From: DATKPA01 sp051955985
GTDB lineage: Bacteria; Planctomycetota; Phycisphaerae; WQYP01
NCBI GenBank assembly: GCA_051955985.1
Contig: JBQCGD010000071.1
Coordinates: forward strand, 48,693-112,692
Direction of reading: 5' to 3'
Length of the DNA: 64,000 nt
Below, one piece after another: positions 24,322 through 32,300 of this stretch (positions within the stretch are counted from its first letter, which is position 1; each line of letters begins with the position of its first letter). The position numbers and the translations under genes are program-made. The notes beneath the pieces are model-generated. The model was not told the DNA's origin. It ran no database searches and was given only the letters and a program-made list of their open reading frames with translations.

Positions 24322-24511
24322 TGCCGGGGGAGGTGCGAGGGAGACGCGCGTGGAACGCTGGCTGTGGTGGTAAGGGTTAGAAACTGGGGAATTATAGAGA
24401 GGGCCGGCGATGCAAGGAGCAACGGGCGGGGGTGGTCAACTGTTACGTGGATGGGGGAACCTCCGATAACGTTCGAGTGCTGTAAGGGGAGAAAACTGCG
24501 GGATTTTCGAT

Positions 24512-24528
24512 ATTTAACGTAATTAAAT
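24512..24528. promoter_or_regulatory. AT-rich palindrome upstream of the CrtC-like gene
   Basis: ATTTAA-CGTAA-TTAAAT has perfect 6-base arms and lies 26 bases before a TATACT hexamer. It may be an operator; no regulator is adjacent. Confidence 0.35.
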
Positions 24529-24601
24529 GTAGGATGCGCGCGGCATGGACCGTTATACTTTCCATGGAGCATGTCCAGGGGTCTTTAGGACCGAAACGAA
24601 C

Positions 24602-25825
24602 ATGGCACGAAACACGGAAATACCCAGGAATGGGGCACTGTCGGCACTTCGGAAAGGGCCGGTTACCGTCGAGGAGAACGGCGGATTCGGCGGCGCGCAG
24701 GATGAGTCGCGCTGGTCGGACGACGCTCAGCATTTGTTGAAGACACCGGGGGCGTATGAGTGGTGGTATTTCCACGGGATATCGGCGGAGGGGAACGGGG
24801 TGATTTTCGCGGCGTTTGAGGGGCTTCCGTTCCGGCCGCCGCAGTTGCGGTCGAATCGTCGTTCGACGGCGTCGTCATTTGAGAAGCGGAGCCCGACGGC
24901 GGGGGGCGTGGCTTCGCCGGCGGCGTACATGGCGGTGTACCAAGGGGGGAAGAAGATTGCGCAATTTTTGAATGTGTATCCGACGGAGTCGCAGGCGGGG
25001 CGTGCGGGGGACATTCGCATTGGTCCGAACCGGATCATGTTCCGGGCGGACGGGTCGATCGGGATATCGGCGAAGGGGTATCCGTACGACGTGGTGCGAG
25101 GGCGGCCGCGGCATCGGTCGGACCGGGTGCTGGCGGCGCAACTGGATTTCACGCCGTCGTTTCCGGTGGCGCCGCATCACCGGGCATTTCGCGGGCCGAA
25201 CGAAAACGGGGCGATGCATCACTGGATCCTGTCGTCGCCGCACGGGGAGTTGACGGGAGCGGTGCAACTGGTGGATTCGCGGGAAAACAGCAGCGTGCTG
25301 GACGTGCAGATCGCGACGACGGGTTATCACGATTACGTGTACGGGCAGGGGGATCTTGCGGACGGCATCAGCAAGCAGATGTGGGGGTTTTTGCAGGGGG
25401 AGACGTGGACGGCGGTGTGGCACCAGACGATGTACCGGCACACCAATGACCATGCGAACGGGCTGGTGCTGTTTGAGAAGGGGAAGAAGTCGGTGATCGT
25501 GGAGGCACCGGAGTCGAAGCTGGGCAATTTCCAGGTGGGCAAGTGGCTGACGCGGTATCCGGGGAGCATCGTGATGCACGGGGCGGACGAGAAGGGGCGT
25601 CCGGCGGAGCTGGTGTTGAAGCATGAGGGGCTGCTGGACGGTGCGCCGTTTCACACGGGGCTGTCGGCAAGCGGGACGCTGACGATTCCGGGTCGCGGGT
25701 CGTACACGGGGTCGGGGGCGTCGCACTCGCTGCAGTTGCGGCGGCTGCGGTGGCCCATTCTGTCGGACATGACGCTGCTGGCGATCATGCAGGTGCAGCG
25801 GGACGATCCGCTGTGGCAGCAGTGA
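24602..25825 (+). CDS. CrtC/AttH-like lipocalin-fold protein
   Basis: 407 residues from ATG 24602; ATG 24545 would add 19 residues but lies beside a likely -10 hexamer. The hallmark is the start of the domain, PGAYEWWYFHGISAEGNGVI, followed later by NENGAMHHWILSSPHGELTG, ATTGYHDYVYGQGDLADGIS and TAVWHQTMYRH. This matches carotenoid 1,2-hydratase (CrtC) and related AttH-domain proteins, a two-domain lipocalin fold. CrtC hydrates acyclic carotenoids, but no carotenoid gene is near, so a related hydratase or lipid-binding function is equally possible. The downstream DUF3568-like gene runs in the same direction. Confidence 0.75.
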   Translation: MARNTEIPRNGALSALRKGPVTVEENGGFGGAQDESRWSDDAQHLLKTPGAYEWWYFHGISAEGNGVIFAAFEGLPFRPPQLRSNRRSTASSFEKRSPTAGGVASPAAYMAVYQGGKKIAQFLNVYPTESQAGRAGDIRIGPNRIMFRADGSIGISAKGYPYDVVRGRPRHRSDRVLAAQLDFTPSFPVAPHHRAFRGPNENGAMHHWILSSPHGELTGAVQLVDSRENSSVLDVQIATTGYHDYVYGQGDLADGISKQMWGFLQGETWTAVWHQTMYRHTNDHANGLVLFEKGKKSVIVEAPESKLGNFQVGKWLTRYPGSIVMHGADEKGRPAELVLKHEGLLDGAPFHTGLSASGTLTIPGRGSYTGSGASHSLQLRRLRWPILSDMTLLAIMQVQRDDPLWQQ

Positions 25826-25917
25826 CGGGGAGAGAGGGTGGTTGGGGCGGGTGCTTTCCATGGGCATGGTGGTTGCATAGGATTCCCCTCCTTGGCGGTT
25901 GTGTCGGGAGGTGAAGC

Positions 25918-26394
25918 GTGGGTTTGAGCACGGCGTATCGGGTGATGCTGTTGGGTGCAGGGTTGATGGGGGCGGCGACGTTCGCGGGATGCGCGGCGGC
26001 GGGGTTTGCGGGGGATTTCATCGGGGGGACTTATGACGCGACGCAGCAGTTGTTCCAGGCGGGGAAGGCGGACACGTACGTGAATGCCAACTGGCAGGAC
26101 GTGGTGGCGGCGATGCGTGCGGCGTCGGACAAGCTGATGCTGCATGCGGTGAAGGAGCATGCGCATCCGGAGCAGTTGAAGGTGGTGCTGCAGGATGACC
26201 GGAAGCAGGATGTGACGATCACGATCGTGCGGCGGACGAACACGATGACGGAGCTGCACGTGGATGTGGGGCTGCTGGGGCCGGAGGGGCTGGGGCGGCT
26301 GGTGCTGCGGGAGATTGCGCACGAGCTGCGGGACGCGATGACGGACCACCGGCTGGATCCGGACGAAGAGACGCCGCCGGCGACGCGCAAGTGA
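25918..26394 (+). CDS. DUF3568-like lipoprotein
   Basis: 158 residues from GTG 25918, preceded by GGGAGGTGAAGC. The N-terminus has a lipobox (LMGAATFAGCAAAGFAGDFI). The mature protein begins with GTYDATQQLFQAGKADTYVN, then NANWQDVVAAMRAASDKLML, and ends with a beta-strand region and an amphipathic helix. This is the pattern of small planctomycete lipoproteins annotated as DUF3568, whose role is unknown. It lies 92 bases after the CrtC-like gene and converges on pyrE. Confidence 0.65.
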   Translation: MGLSTAYRVMLLGAGLMGAATFAGCAAAGFAGDFIGGTYDATQQLFQAGKADTYVNANWQDVVAAMRAASDKLMLHAVKEHAHPEQLKVVLQDDRKQDVTITIVRRTNTMTELHVDVGLLGPEGLGRLVLREIAHELRDAMTDHRLDPDEETPPATRK

Positions 26395-26430
26395 GTTTCG
26401 CGCGGGGCGTGCCGGGCGAGTGGTGGGGGG

Positions 26431-26955
26431 TTACATGCCCATGTCGGTTTTGGTGAGGATGGGTTCGTAGGCGACGTTGGGAGCGGCCTGGAGGATGTTG
26501 TCTTTGCCGCCTTCGAGGCGGTCGAGGGCGACGATGACCTTGGTGACTTTGGCGCCGGCTTCGGTGATGTTTTTGATGGCTTCGATGACCTGGCCGCCGG
26601 TGGTGACGATGTCTTCGACGAGGACGACGTGGTCGCCTTTTTCGAGTTTGCCTTCGATGGTTTTGCTGGTGCCGTAGTCTTTCTTGGCGTTGCGGACGAT
26701 GAAGAAGGGGAGGCGGGAGGCGAGGGAGGCGGAGGCGGCGAGGGCGACGGCGCCGAGTTCAGGGCCGGCGATGCGGGTGGTGCCGGCGGGGAGGCGTTTG
26801 GCGATTTCGCGGCCCATGGCTTCGAGGATGTCGGGCTGGGTTTCGAAGAGGTATTTGTCGAAGTAGAACTTGGATTTTTTGCCGGAGCGGAGGGTGAAAT
26901 CGCCTTCGAGGAGGGCGACTTCCTTGACGCGTTTGGCGAGGGCGGGGTGGTCCAC
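26431..26955 (-). CDS. pyrE: Orotate phosphoribosyltransferase
   Basis: 174 residues from GTG 26955. I chose this start because TGGAG lies eight bases upstream and VDHPALAKRVKEVALLEGDF matches the usual N-terminus; a TTG at 27006 would extend it into the accA stop. The enzyme shows LRSGKKSKFYFDKYLFETQP, the DYGTSKTIEG loop and the PRPP-binding motif VVLVEDIVTTGGQVIEA. It converts orotate and PRPP to OMP in pyrimidine synthesis. It follows accA with a 47-base gap, so the two are probably co-transcribed although their pathways differ. Confidence 0.93.
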   Translation of the reverse strand: MDHPALAKRVKEVALLEGDFTLRSGKKSKFYFDKYLFETQPDILEAMGREIAKRLPAGTTRIAGPELGAVALAASASLASRLPFFIVRNAKKDYGTSKTIEGKLEKGDHVVLVEDIVTTGGQVIEAIKNITEAGAKVTKVIVALDRLEGGKDNILQAAPNVAYEPILTKTDMGM

Positions 26956-27002
26956 TTTGAGAACTCCAGAAACTGAAAAGGTCGAAGGTAAATACTTTGC
27001 GA

Positions 27003-27992
27003 TCAAACTGCAACGGCGTCTGTGCCGAGTTTGCGGATTCGGTCGTAGCGGTGGTCGGTGAGTTTTTCGACGGGGATGCGTTTTAATTCGCGGAGGGTTT
27101 TATCGATGTAGCGTTCGAGGGCGTCGGCGGCGGCGCGGGGGTTTCGGTGGGCGGCGCCGAGGGGTTCTTCGATGATTTCGTCGATGATGTTGAGTTCTTT
27201 GAGGTGTTTGCTGGTGAGCTTTAAGGCTTCGGCGGCTTCGGGGGCGTTTTTGCCGTCTTTCCAGAGGATGCCGGAGCAGCCTTCGGGGGAGATGACGGAG
27301 TACCAGGCGTACTGCAGCATGGCGAGCCGGTCGCCGACGCCGATGCCGAGTGCGCCGCCGGAGCCGCCTTCGCCGATGACGATGCAGACGATGGGGACCT
27401 TGAGGCGGGCCATTTCGCGGAGGTTGACGGCGATGGCTTCTGCGACGCCGCGTTCTTCGGAGCCGATGCCGGGGTAGGCGCCGGGGGTATCGATGAAGGT
27501 GACGATGGGGAGGCCGAACTTTTCGGCGAATTCCATTTTCTGGAGCGCCTTGCGGTAGCCTTCGGGGTGGGCGCAGCCGAAGTTGCAGGCGATTTTTTCC
27601 TTGGTATCGCGGCCCTTGTGGTGGCCGACGACCATGACCTTGTGGCCGCCGATGCGGCCCATGCCGGTGACGATGGTTTTGTCGTCGCCGAAGGTGCGGT
27701 CGCCGTGGAGTTCGTCGAAGTCCTTGACGATCATTTCGATGTAGTCGCGGGTCTGGGGGCGTGCGGGGTGGCGGGCGACCTGGACGGTTTCCCAGGCGGA
27801 TAGGTTCTGGTAGGTCTTTTTGAGCAGCGCGGTGAGGTTCTGGCGGAGGGAGTTGATCTCGGCGGCGTAGTCGGCGCCCTTGGTTTCCTGGAGGGCGACG
27901 AGGTCGGCGATCTGGCGTTCGAGGGCGAGGATGGGTTTCTCGAACTCGAGGGGCATGACGGCGGTTTTGGCTTTGGGTTCTTCTTTGGCCAT
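27003..27992 (-). CDS. accA: Acetyl-CoA carboxylase carboxyltransferase subunit alpha
   Basis: 329 residues from ATG 27992 (GGAG six bases upstream). Typical AccA features: the N-terminal FEKPILALERQIADLVALQ helix, VQVARHPARPQTRDYIEMI, FGDDKTIVTGMGRIGGHKVM and the carboxyltransferase core IACNFGCAHPEGYRKALQKM, FIDTPGAYPGIGSEERG and GEGGSGGALGIGVGD. It pairs with AccD to move the carboxyl group from carboxybiotin to acetyl-CoA, the first step of fatty-acid synthesis. accD is not in the window. pyrE follows. Confidence 0.96.
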   Translation of the reverse strand: MAKEEPKAKTAVMPLEFEKPILALERQIADLVALQETKGADYAAEINSLRQNLTALLKKTYQNLSAWETVQVARHPARPQTRDYIEMIVKDFDELHGDRTFGDDKTIVTGMGRIGGHKVMVVGHHKGRDTKEKIACNFGCAHPEGYRKALQKMEFAEKFGLPIVTFIDTPGAYPGIGSEERGVAEAIAVNLREMARLKVPIVCIVIGEGGSGGALGIGVGDRLAMLQYAWYSVISPEGCSGILWKDGKNAPEAAEALKLTSKHLKELNIIDEIIEEPLGAAHRNPRAAADALERYIDKTLRELKRIPVEKLTDHRYDRIRKLGTDAVAV

Positions 27993-28099
27993 GGGAATCT
28001 CCATTCGCAAACGCGGCATCCTGCCGGGGGAACAGGTGGGGATTGTAGCAGATCGGGGCGGGGGAAGGTGATCTTCGGGTGCGCCGGATGGCCCAAAGA

Positions 28100-28283
28100 G
28101 AGGCAAAAAGTGCACCGGTTTTGGCTCTAAATGCAAGTCTTCCACATTGTAAGAACCCGGTGAGAGGCATAAGTTGGGGGCATCGCTTTTCCGCGGAGCG
28201 ACTCTTCATTTCACCGGCGCGGACGAGACAGCGCTTCGTCACATTTCTTTGCAGGCTGGCCCGACGTCTATTTGGAGGTTGGT
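28100..28283 (+). promoter_or_regulatory. Duplicated leader/regulatory region, copy A
   Basis: The 184 bases before the prepilin-like gene are closely related to 29390-29568, and for the first 100 bases the blocks are in strict register: GAGGC[A/G]AAAAGTG, TTTTGGC[T/C]CTAA[A/G]TGCAA, CATTGTAA and TCCGCGGAGCGA. A promoter or a structured 5' leader is likely. Confidence 0.6.
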
Positions 28284-29144
28284 ATGCAGATCCGGAAACG
28301 GGCATTTACGCTCATCGAGTTGTTGGTGGTAGTGGCGATCATCGCCGTGCTCATCGCGATTCTCCTGCCGTCGCTGGGCAAAGCGCGGGACCGGGCGAAG
28401 ACGACGGTGTGCGCGGGGAACCTGCGTTCATGGAACCAGGTGATGACCATCTATCAGAGTTTGTACGACGGGTACCAGGTGCCGTGCCGGATGTATTCGG
28501 GAAGTGCGACGAACTGGGGATGGTACGGTGCAAGTTTGATAGGACCGTCGATGGGTCTGAACGTGACGAGCAGCAGTTCGAGCCAGTCGGCGACGAACCC
28601 GGGGTGGGCGCGGGACAAGATCTTGTCGATGCTGATGTGTCCGGCGGTGGTTCACCCGGACAACGTGCATCCGAAGGGGTGGTATGGCGGGTACACGTAC
28701 AACCAGACGATGGGATACGGTCTGACCAAGGAGTCGGACGCCAATGCTCACATGAAGCTGCAGTGGCAGGGCGTGAGCACGAACTATCCGGACGGCTGGA
28801 AGCCGGTGAAGCGGGATCTGCTGCCGCGGCATCAGCTCATCATGATGGACGTGCGGAACATGACGAAGACGACGAGCGACAGCGACAATGCGTTTGCGAA
28901 GTTCACGGGGAGTTCGACGAACCTGTTGCCGCCGAACGGGACGGACCAGACGACGAACAAGGATGAAGCGGGGACGCCGCACTCGGATGGGAAGAAGGCG
29001 AACATGCTGTTTGCGGACGGGCAGGTGGTGTGTGACGATCCGCTGAAGATGTGGCCGGACATGAAGAACAACGCGACGAAGAAGGACTGGATTGTCGATC
29101 GGATGGTGGAGCCGACGGCAACGAACGCCGGCTTCCCATATTGA
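28284..29144 (+). CDS. Prepilin-type N-terminal methylation protein, tandem paralogue 1
   Basis: 286 residues from ATG 28284, with GGAGG in place. A short basic leader (MQIRKRA) precedes FTLIELLVVVAIIAV, so it is a type IV prepilin-like protein, though alanine and not glycine stands at the -1 cleavage position. The C-terminus has ANMLFADG with a histidine 12 residues before the DG (H-x11-DG), one variant of the planctomycete motif. The mid-region is low in recognisable features. Its upstream DNA and first 40 codons are shared with the next gene, so they arose by tandem duplication. A strong terminator follows at 29173. Confidence 0.85.
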   Translation: MQIRKRAFTLIELLVVVAIIAVLIAILLPSLGKARDRAKTTVCAGNLRSWNQVMTIYQSLYDGYQVPCRMYSGSATNWGWYGASLIGPSMGLNVTSSSSSQSATNPGWARDKILSMLMCPAVVHPDNVHPKGWYGGYTYNQTMGYGLTKESDANAHMKLQWQGVSTNYPDGWKPVKRDLLPRHQLIMMDVRNMTKTTSDSDNAFAKFTGSSTNLLPPNGTDQTTNKDEAGTPHSDGKKANMLFADGQVVCDDPLKMWPDMKNNATKKDWIVDRMVEPTATNAGFPY

Positions 29145-29172
29145 TCTTCATCATCGTCGGAATGAAAGCAAA

Positions 29173-29200
29173 GAGGCTCCGCAATTGCGGGGCCTTTTTT
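29173..29200 (+). terminator. Rho-independent terminator
   Basis: AGGCTCCGC-AATT-GCGGGGCCT followed by TTTTT, 29 bases after the stop codon. One T-G pair is present in a nine-base stem. Confidence 0.85.
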
Positions 29201-29389
29201 ATTCGGTATGTCGTGGGGGGTGGCCCCGCGAGCGAAGAATCATAAGAAAGACTTAAGAGGAATTGGAACTATGGAGGGAGGGACGCGCGGGAGATCGGCG
29301 GAGAGGGAAGAACGTGCAGTATTCGGCGGGTTTTTGCAGGGGATGGGGGGAGCGCTGCGCACTTTTGGCGGCGGAGATTGCACAAAACG

Positions 29390-29568
29390 GAGGCGAAAAG
29401 TGTACGTATTTTGGCCCTAAGTGCAATCTTTGCCCATTGTAACAATGGCGATAGAGAACTAAGTTCAGTATGTCGCTTCTCCGCGGAGCGAACGTCAATT
29501 CATAACGCGGAAAAAGAGCACCTGGACGAAGTTGTTTTCAGTCGGTGCGGCGTACATTCGGAGGTTGT
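29390..29568 (+). promoter_or_regulatory. Duplicated leader/regulatory region, copy B
   Basis: Second copy of 28100-28283. The conserved blocks lie exactly 1290 bases after those of copy A, and the start codons 1285 bases apart, so only a few bases were gained or lost in between. Confidence 0.6.
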
Positions 29569-30429
29569 ATGAAGATGCAGAAACGAGCATTCACGCTCAT
29601 CGAACTGCTGGTGGTGGTGGCGATTATTGCGGTGCTGATTGCGATCCTGTTGCCGTCGCTGGGCAAGGCGCGGGATCGGGCGAAGCAGACGGCGTGTGCG
29701 TCGAACGTGCGGTCGCTGTGGGGCGGCATCAACAACTATGCGGCGGAATGGGATGGCTACATTCTTCCGGCGCGTTTGAAGGGCGGGAGCACGCAAAGCT
29801 GGATCTGGTCGGGTGTGGATGTGCTCGGGCCGGAGTTCGGGATGGGCCGGGGCGTGGTGAGCAATGGGACTTACCAGGCACAGCAGTACGAGAAGATCAA
29901 CGCGATGCTGCACTGCCCGGCAATGCCGACGTATGGCGATCCGCTGTCGGTTGCAAATGGCACCATCCAGGGGGTTGTGGCGGATTACACGTACAACCAG
30001 AATCTCGGCGATGGCGGAAATGTGCTGACGACGTCGCCGCTGGTCTACAAATTCCCCTTCCGGCGGCTGGGCGACCTGCGGCCGGACATCCTGGTGATGA
30101 CCGAGCTGCACCCGCCGGTGGAGCGTGGGAAGAACGACTGGTCGTTTGACAACATCCAGCGCCTGCTGACGCTGCAAAGCCCGGCGGACGCCTCGAACCA
30201 CGGCACGACGCCGATGGCGGGCACTCCGCACGGCGGCGGGACCACGGCCAACATGCTGTTCACGGATGGAAGCATCGTGTGTGACCGGCCCAACCGGATG
30301 TCGATTCCGCCGGCCCCGACTTCGCCGCCGTACGCGACGAATGGCTCGCTTACGAAGACCCTGGATTACCTGTTGAAGCCCGATGTTGCCGACGGCACGA
30401 ACGGCCCCAACCCGTACAACCACCAGTAA
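29569..30429 (+). CDS. Prepilin-type N-terminal methylation protein, tandem paralogue 2
   Basis: 286 residues from ATG 29569 with GGAGG seven bases upstream. The leader MKMQKRA precedes FTLIELLVVVAIIAV, again with alanine before the cleavage point. The C-terminus has GGTTANMLFTDGSIVCD with the histidine 12 residues before DG. The first 45 residues are nearly identical to the preceding gene, and the rest diverges, as expected for an old duplication or for modular exchange of the surface part. A strong terminator follows. Confidence 0.85.
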   Translation: MKMQKRAFTLIELLVVVAIIAVLIAILLPSLGKARDRAKQTACASNVRSLWGGINNYAAEWDGYILPARLKGGSTQSWIWSGVDVLGPEFGMGRGVVSNGTYQAQQYEKINAMLHCPAMPTYGDPLSVANGTIQGVVADYTYNQNLGDGGNVLTTSPLVYKFPFRRLGDLRPDILVMTELHPPVERGKNDWSFDNIQRLLTLQSPADASNHGTTPMAGTPHGGGTTANMLFTDGSIVCDRPNRMSIPPAPTSPPYATNGSLTKTLDYLLKPDVADGTNGPNPYNHQ

Positions 30430-30452
30430 CGAGCGCAAACGGTTAAAAAACA

Positions 30453-30486
30453 AAGAGGAGCGGCTTCGGCTGCTCCTCTTTTTTTT
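30453..30486 (+). terminator. Rho-independent terminator
   Basis: AAGAGGAGCGGC-TTCG-GCTGCTCCTCTT followed by six more T. The 12-base stem has one G-T pair and a stable TTCG tetraloop. The A-run on the left may allow it to act on both strands and so also end cysS. Confidence 0.9.
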
Positions 30487-30509
30487 GCGGATGGTTCAGG
30501 CGGGGGTCT

Positions 30510-32174
30510 TCAACCGGGGGGCAGGGGCGCGAGGCGGGGGCGCCAGTTGGAGCCGGTGGGGGTGTCTTTGACTTCGACGCCGAGGGCGGTGAGCTGTTTG
30601 CGGAGCTCGTCGGATTGGGGCCAGTCCTTGGCGGCGCGGGCGTGGGCGCGCTGGGTCATGAGGGCTTCGATTTTGGCGGTGGTTTCAACATCGAGGCCGC
30701 GGAGAGGGGGGAAGATGACGGCGAGGACGTGATCGATTTTTTTGAGGGTGGCGAGGGCGCTGCGGGCCTGGGGGAAGGGGATTTTCTTTTGCTTGGTCAG
30801 GGGGGCTTCCCAGGAGTGGAGCAGGCCGAGGGCGGCGGCGATGTTGAGGTCGTCGTCCATGGCGGCGGCGAATTCGTCGAGGAGCTTTTGATCAGGAGCG
30901 GAGAGCTCGGGGTCCGGGGTCTGGGTCCCGGGGTCCGGGTGCAGGATGGAATGGCCCGCGGCTTCGTCGATGCTTGCGACGGTCGTTTGCAGCTTTTCGG
31001 CGAGGTCGCGCAGGCGGCCGAGGGCGCTGGCGGCGTCGTGGAGGCCCTGGAGGGAGAAGTTCATCGACTCGCGGTAGCGGGTGTTGATGAGGGCGAGGCG
31101 GATGGCGAGGGGGTCGAACCCCCCCCCGCCTTTCTGGACCAGGTCGCGGATGGCAAAGAAGTTGCCCTTGGATTTGGACATTTTCTGGCCATCGACCATG
31201 AGGTGGCGGGTGTGCATCCAGAACTGGGAGAATTTTTTGCCGGTGGCGGCTTCGGACTGTGCGATCTCGCATTCGTGGTGGGGGAAGATGTTGTCTTCGC
31301 CGCCGGTGTGGATATCGATGGAGGGTCCGAGGAGGCTGGTGGCCATGGCGCTGCACTCGATATGCCAGCCGGGGTAGCCGGTGCCCCAGGGGGAGGGCCA
31401 TTTCATGATGTGGCGTTCGTCGGGTTTCCAGAGGAAGAAGTCAGCGGGGTGTTTTTTGGCGGCGGAATCGGCGGTGCGACCGCCGGCGCCGTGGGAGAGT
31501 TGTTCGACGGAGTTGCCGGAGAGTTTGCCGTAGGAGGGGAAGGAGGCGACGTTGTAGTAGACGACGCCGTCTGGGGCGAGGTAGGCGTGGTTGTTTTGGA
31601 GGAGGGTGTCGATCATGGAGATGAAGGGCTGGATGAAGCGGGTGGGGCGGGGCATGATGGCGTTTTTGGGGCGGAATTCAGAATTCAGAATTCGGGATTC
31701 AGAAGTGTCGGAGTCGGGGGCGGCGTCGTAGTCCTGGACGATTTCGAGCTGGAGCGCGCGGGCGTCGTTGAGGAAGGCGTCGACGAAGAACTGGGCGACT
31801 TCGTAGGGGTCGTCGGGGTTTTCGACGAGGGCCTTGCCTTGTTTTTTGGATTCTTTTTTGAGGTTTTCGCCGGCCTTGGTCATTTTGTCTTCGCCGGTGG
31901 CATCGGCGAGGGCGTCGTCGGTCATGTGGCCGACGTCGGTCATGTTCATGACGTGGCGGACTTTTGCGCCGCGGAATTCGAGGTAGCGGCGGAGGAGGTC
32001 GGCGAAGAGGAACGCGCGGAAGTTGCCGATGTGGGCGTAGTCGTAGACGGTGGGGCCGCAGGTGTAGAGTTTGATGGTGCTGCCGGCGAGGGGGTTCTGG
32101 GGATCGGGTCCGGGCTGGAGGGGCGTGAAGGTTTGGAGTTCGTGGGCGAGGGTGTTGTAGAAGCGCGTGGGCAT
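30510..32174 (-). CDS. cysS: Cysteinyl-tRNA synthetase with repeat-like insertions
   Basis: 554 residues; typical CysRS is about 460-490. Catalytic landmarks are CGPTVYDYAHIGNFR (zinc cysteine 39, HIGN 48-51), GWHIECSAM for the zinc site, FPHHECE and KMSKSKGN. It charges tRNA-Cys. Two stretches are unlike the family: about residues 157-168 (SESRILNSEFRPKN), encoded by a GAATTCAGAATTCAGAATTC tract, and about 412-423 (HPDPGTQTPDPEL), encoded by a GGGTCCGGGG-type tract. Both tracts occur elsewhere in the window as intergenic repeats, so they look like in-frame repeat insertions that the enzyme tolerates. Confidence 0.95.
   Translation of the reverse strand: MPTRFYNTLAHELQTFTPLQPGPDPQNPLAGSTIKLYTCGPTVYDYAHIGNFRAFLFADLLRRYLEFRGAKVRHVMNMTDVGHMTDDALADATGEDKMTKAGENLKKESKKQGKALVENPDDPYEVAQFFVDAFLNDARALQLEIVQDYDAAPDSDTSESRILNSEFRPKNAIMPRPTRFIQPFISMIDTLLQNNHAYLAPDGVVYYNVASFPSYGKLSGNSVEQLSHGAGGRTADSAAKKHPADFFLWKPDERHIMKWPSPWGTGYPGWHIECSAMATSLLGPSIDIHTGGEDNIFPHHECEIAQSEAATGKKFSQFWMHTRHLMVDGQKMSKSKGNFFAIRDLVQKGGGGFDPLAIRLALINTRYRESMNFSLQGLHDAASALGRLRDLAEKLQTTVASIDEAAGHSILHPDPGTQTPDPELSAPDQKLLDEFAAAMDDDLNIAAALGLLHSWEAPLTKQKKIPFPQARSALATLKKIDHVLAVIFPPLRGLDVETTAKIEALMTQRAHARAAKDWPQSDELRKQLTALGVEVKDTPTGSNWRPRLAPLPPG
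30908..30939. repeat. CCCCGGACCC-type tandem tract inside cysS
   Basis: CGGGGTCCGGGGTCTGGGTC then CCGGGGTCCGGG. The same motif in the other orientation is at 55534-55566 between genes. Confidence 0.6.
31674..31705. repeat. GAATTCAGAATTCAG tract inside cysS
   Basis: GAATTCAGAATTCAGAATTC then GGGATTCAGAAG. Related tracts lie at 33985-34012 (intergenic) and 45740-45769 (inside addB). Confidence 0.75.
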
Positions 32175-32300
32175 GCGGAGGTCCTGTGTGGGCGGTTTTG
32201 CAGCGGGGAATTGTAGGGCGCGAGGGGGCGGGTGGGTAGGGGAGGGGCTCCCGTGGGAGGAGCGGCGCGGGAGGGGCGTGTGGGCGCGCGGCGGCGGAGG

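Larger units (their letters stand above)
24086..24601. other. Divergent intergenic region with repeat and palindrome
   Basis: About 515 bases with no convincing gene. Contents: the second copy of the CCCCCGACGACG...CACGAAG repeat (24270-24321), an AT-rich palindrome ATTTAA-CGTAA-TTAAAT (24512-24528) and a TATACT hexamer (24554-24559) that could be the -10 of the rightward gene. Confidence 0.55.
29145..29568. other. Intergenic region with terminator and leader copy B
   Basis: About 424 bases. It carries the terminator of the first prepilin-like gene, about 190 bases with nothing recognisable, and then the duplicated leader (29390-29568). Confidence 0.65.

Noticed and set aside
28121..28136. 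TTGGCTCTAAATGCA as a sigma-54 promoter
   Set aside because: The GG and GC elements are separated by 8 bases, while sigma-54 needs 10; both leader copies have the same wrong spacing.
30615..32216. A 533-codon frame opposite cysS
   Set aside because: Same base-skew effect; Gly/Val/Glu-rich with no motif.
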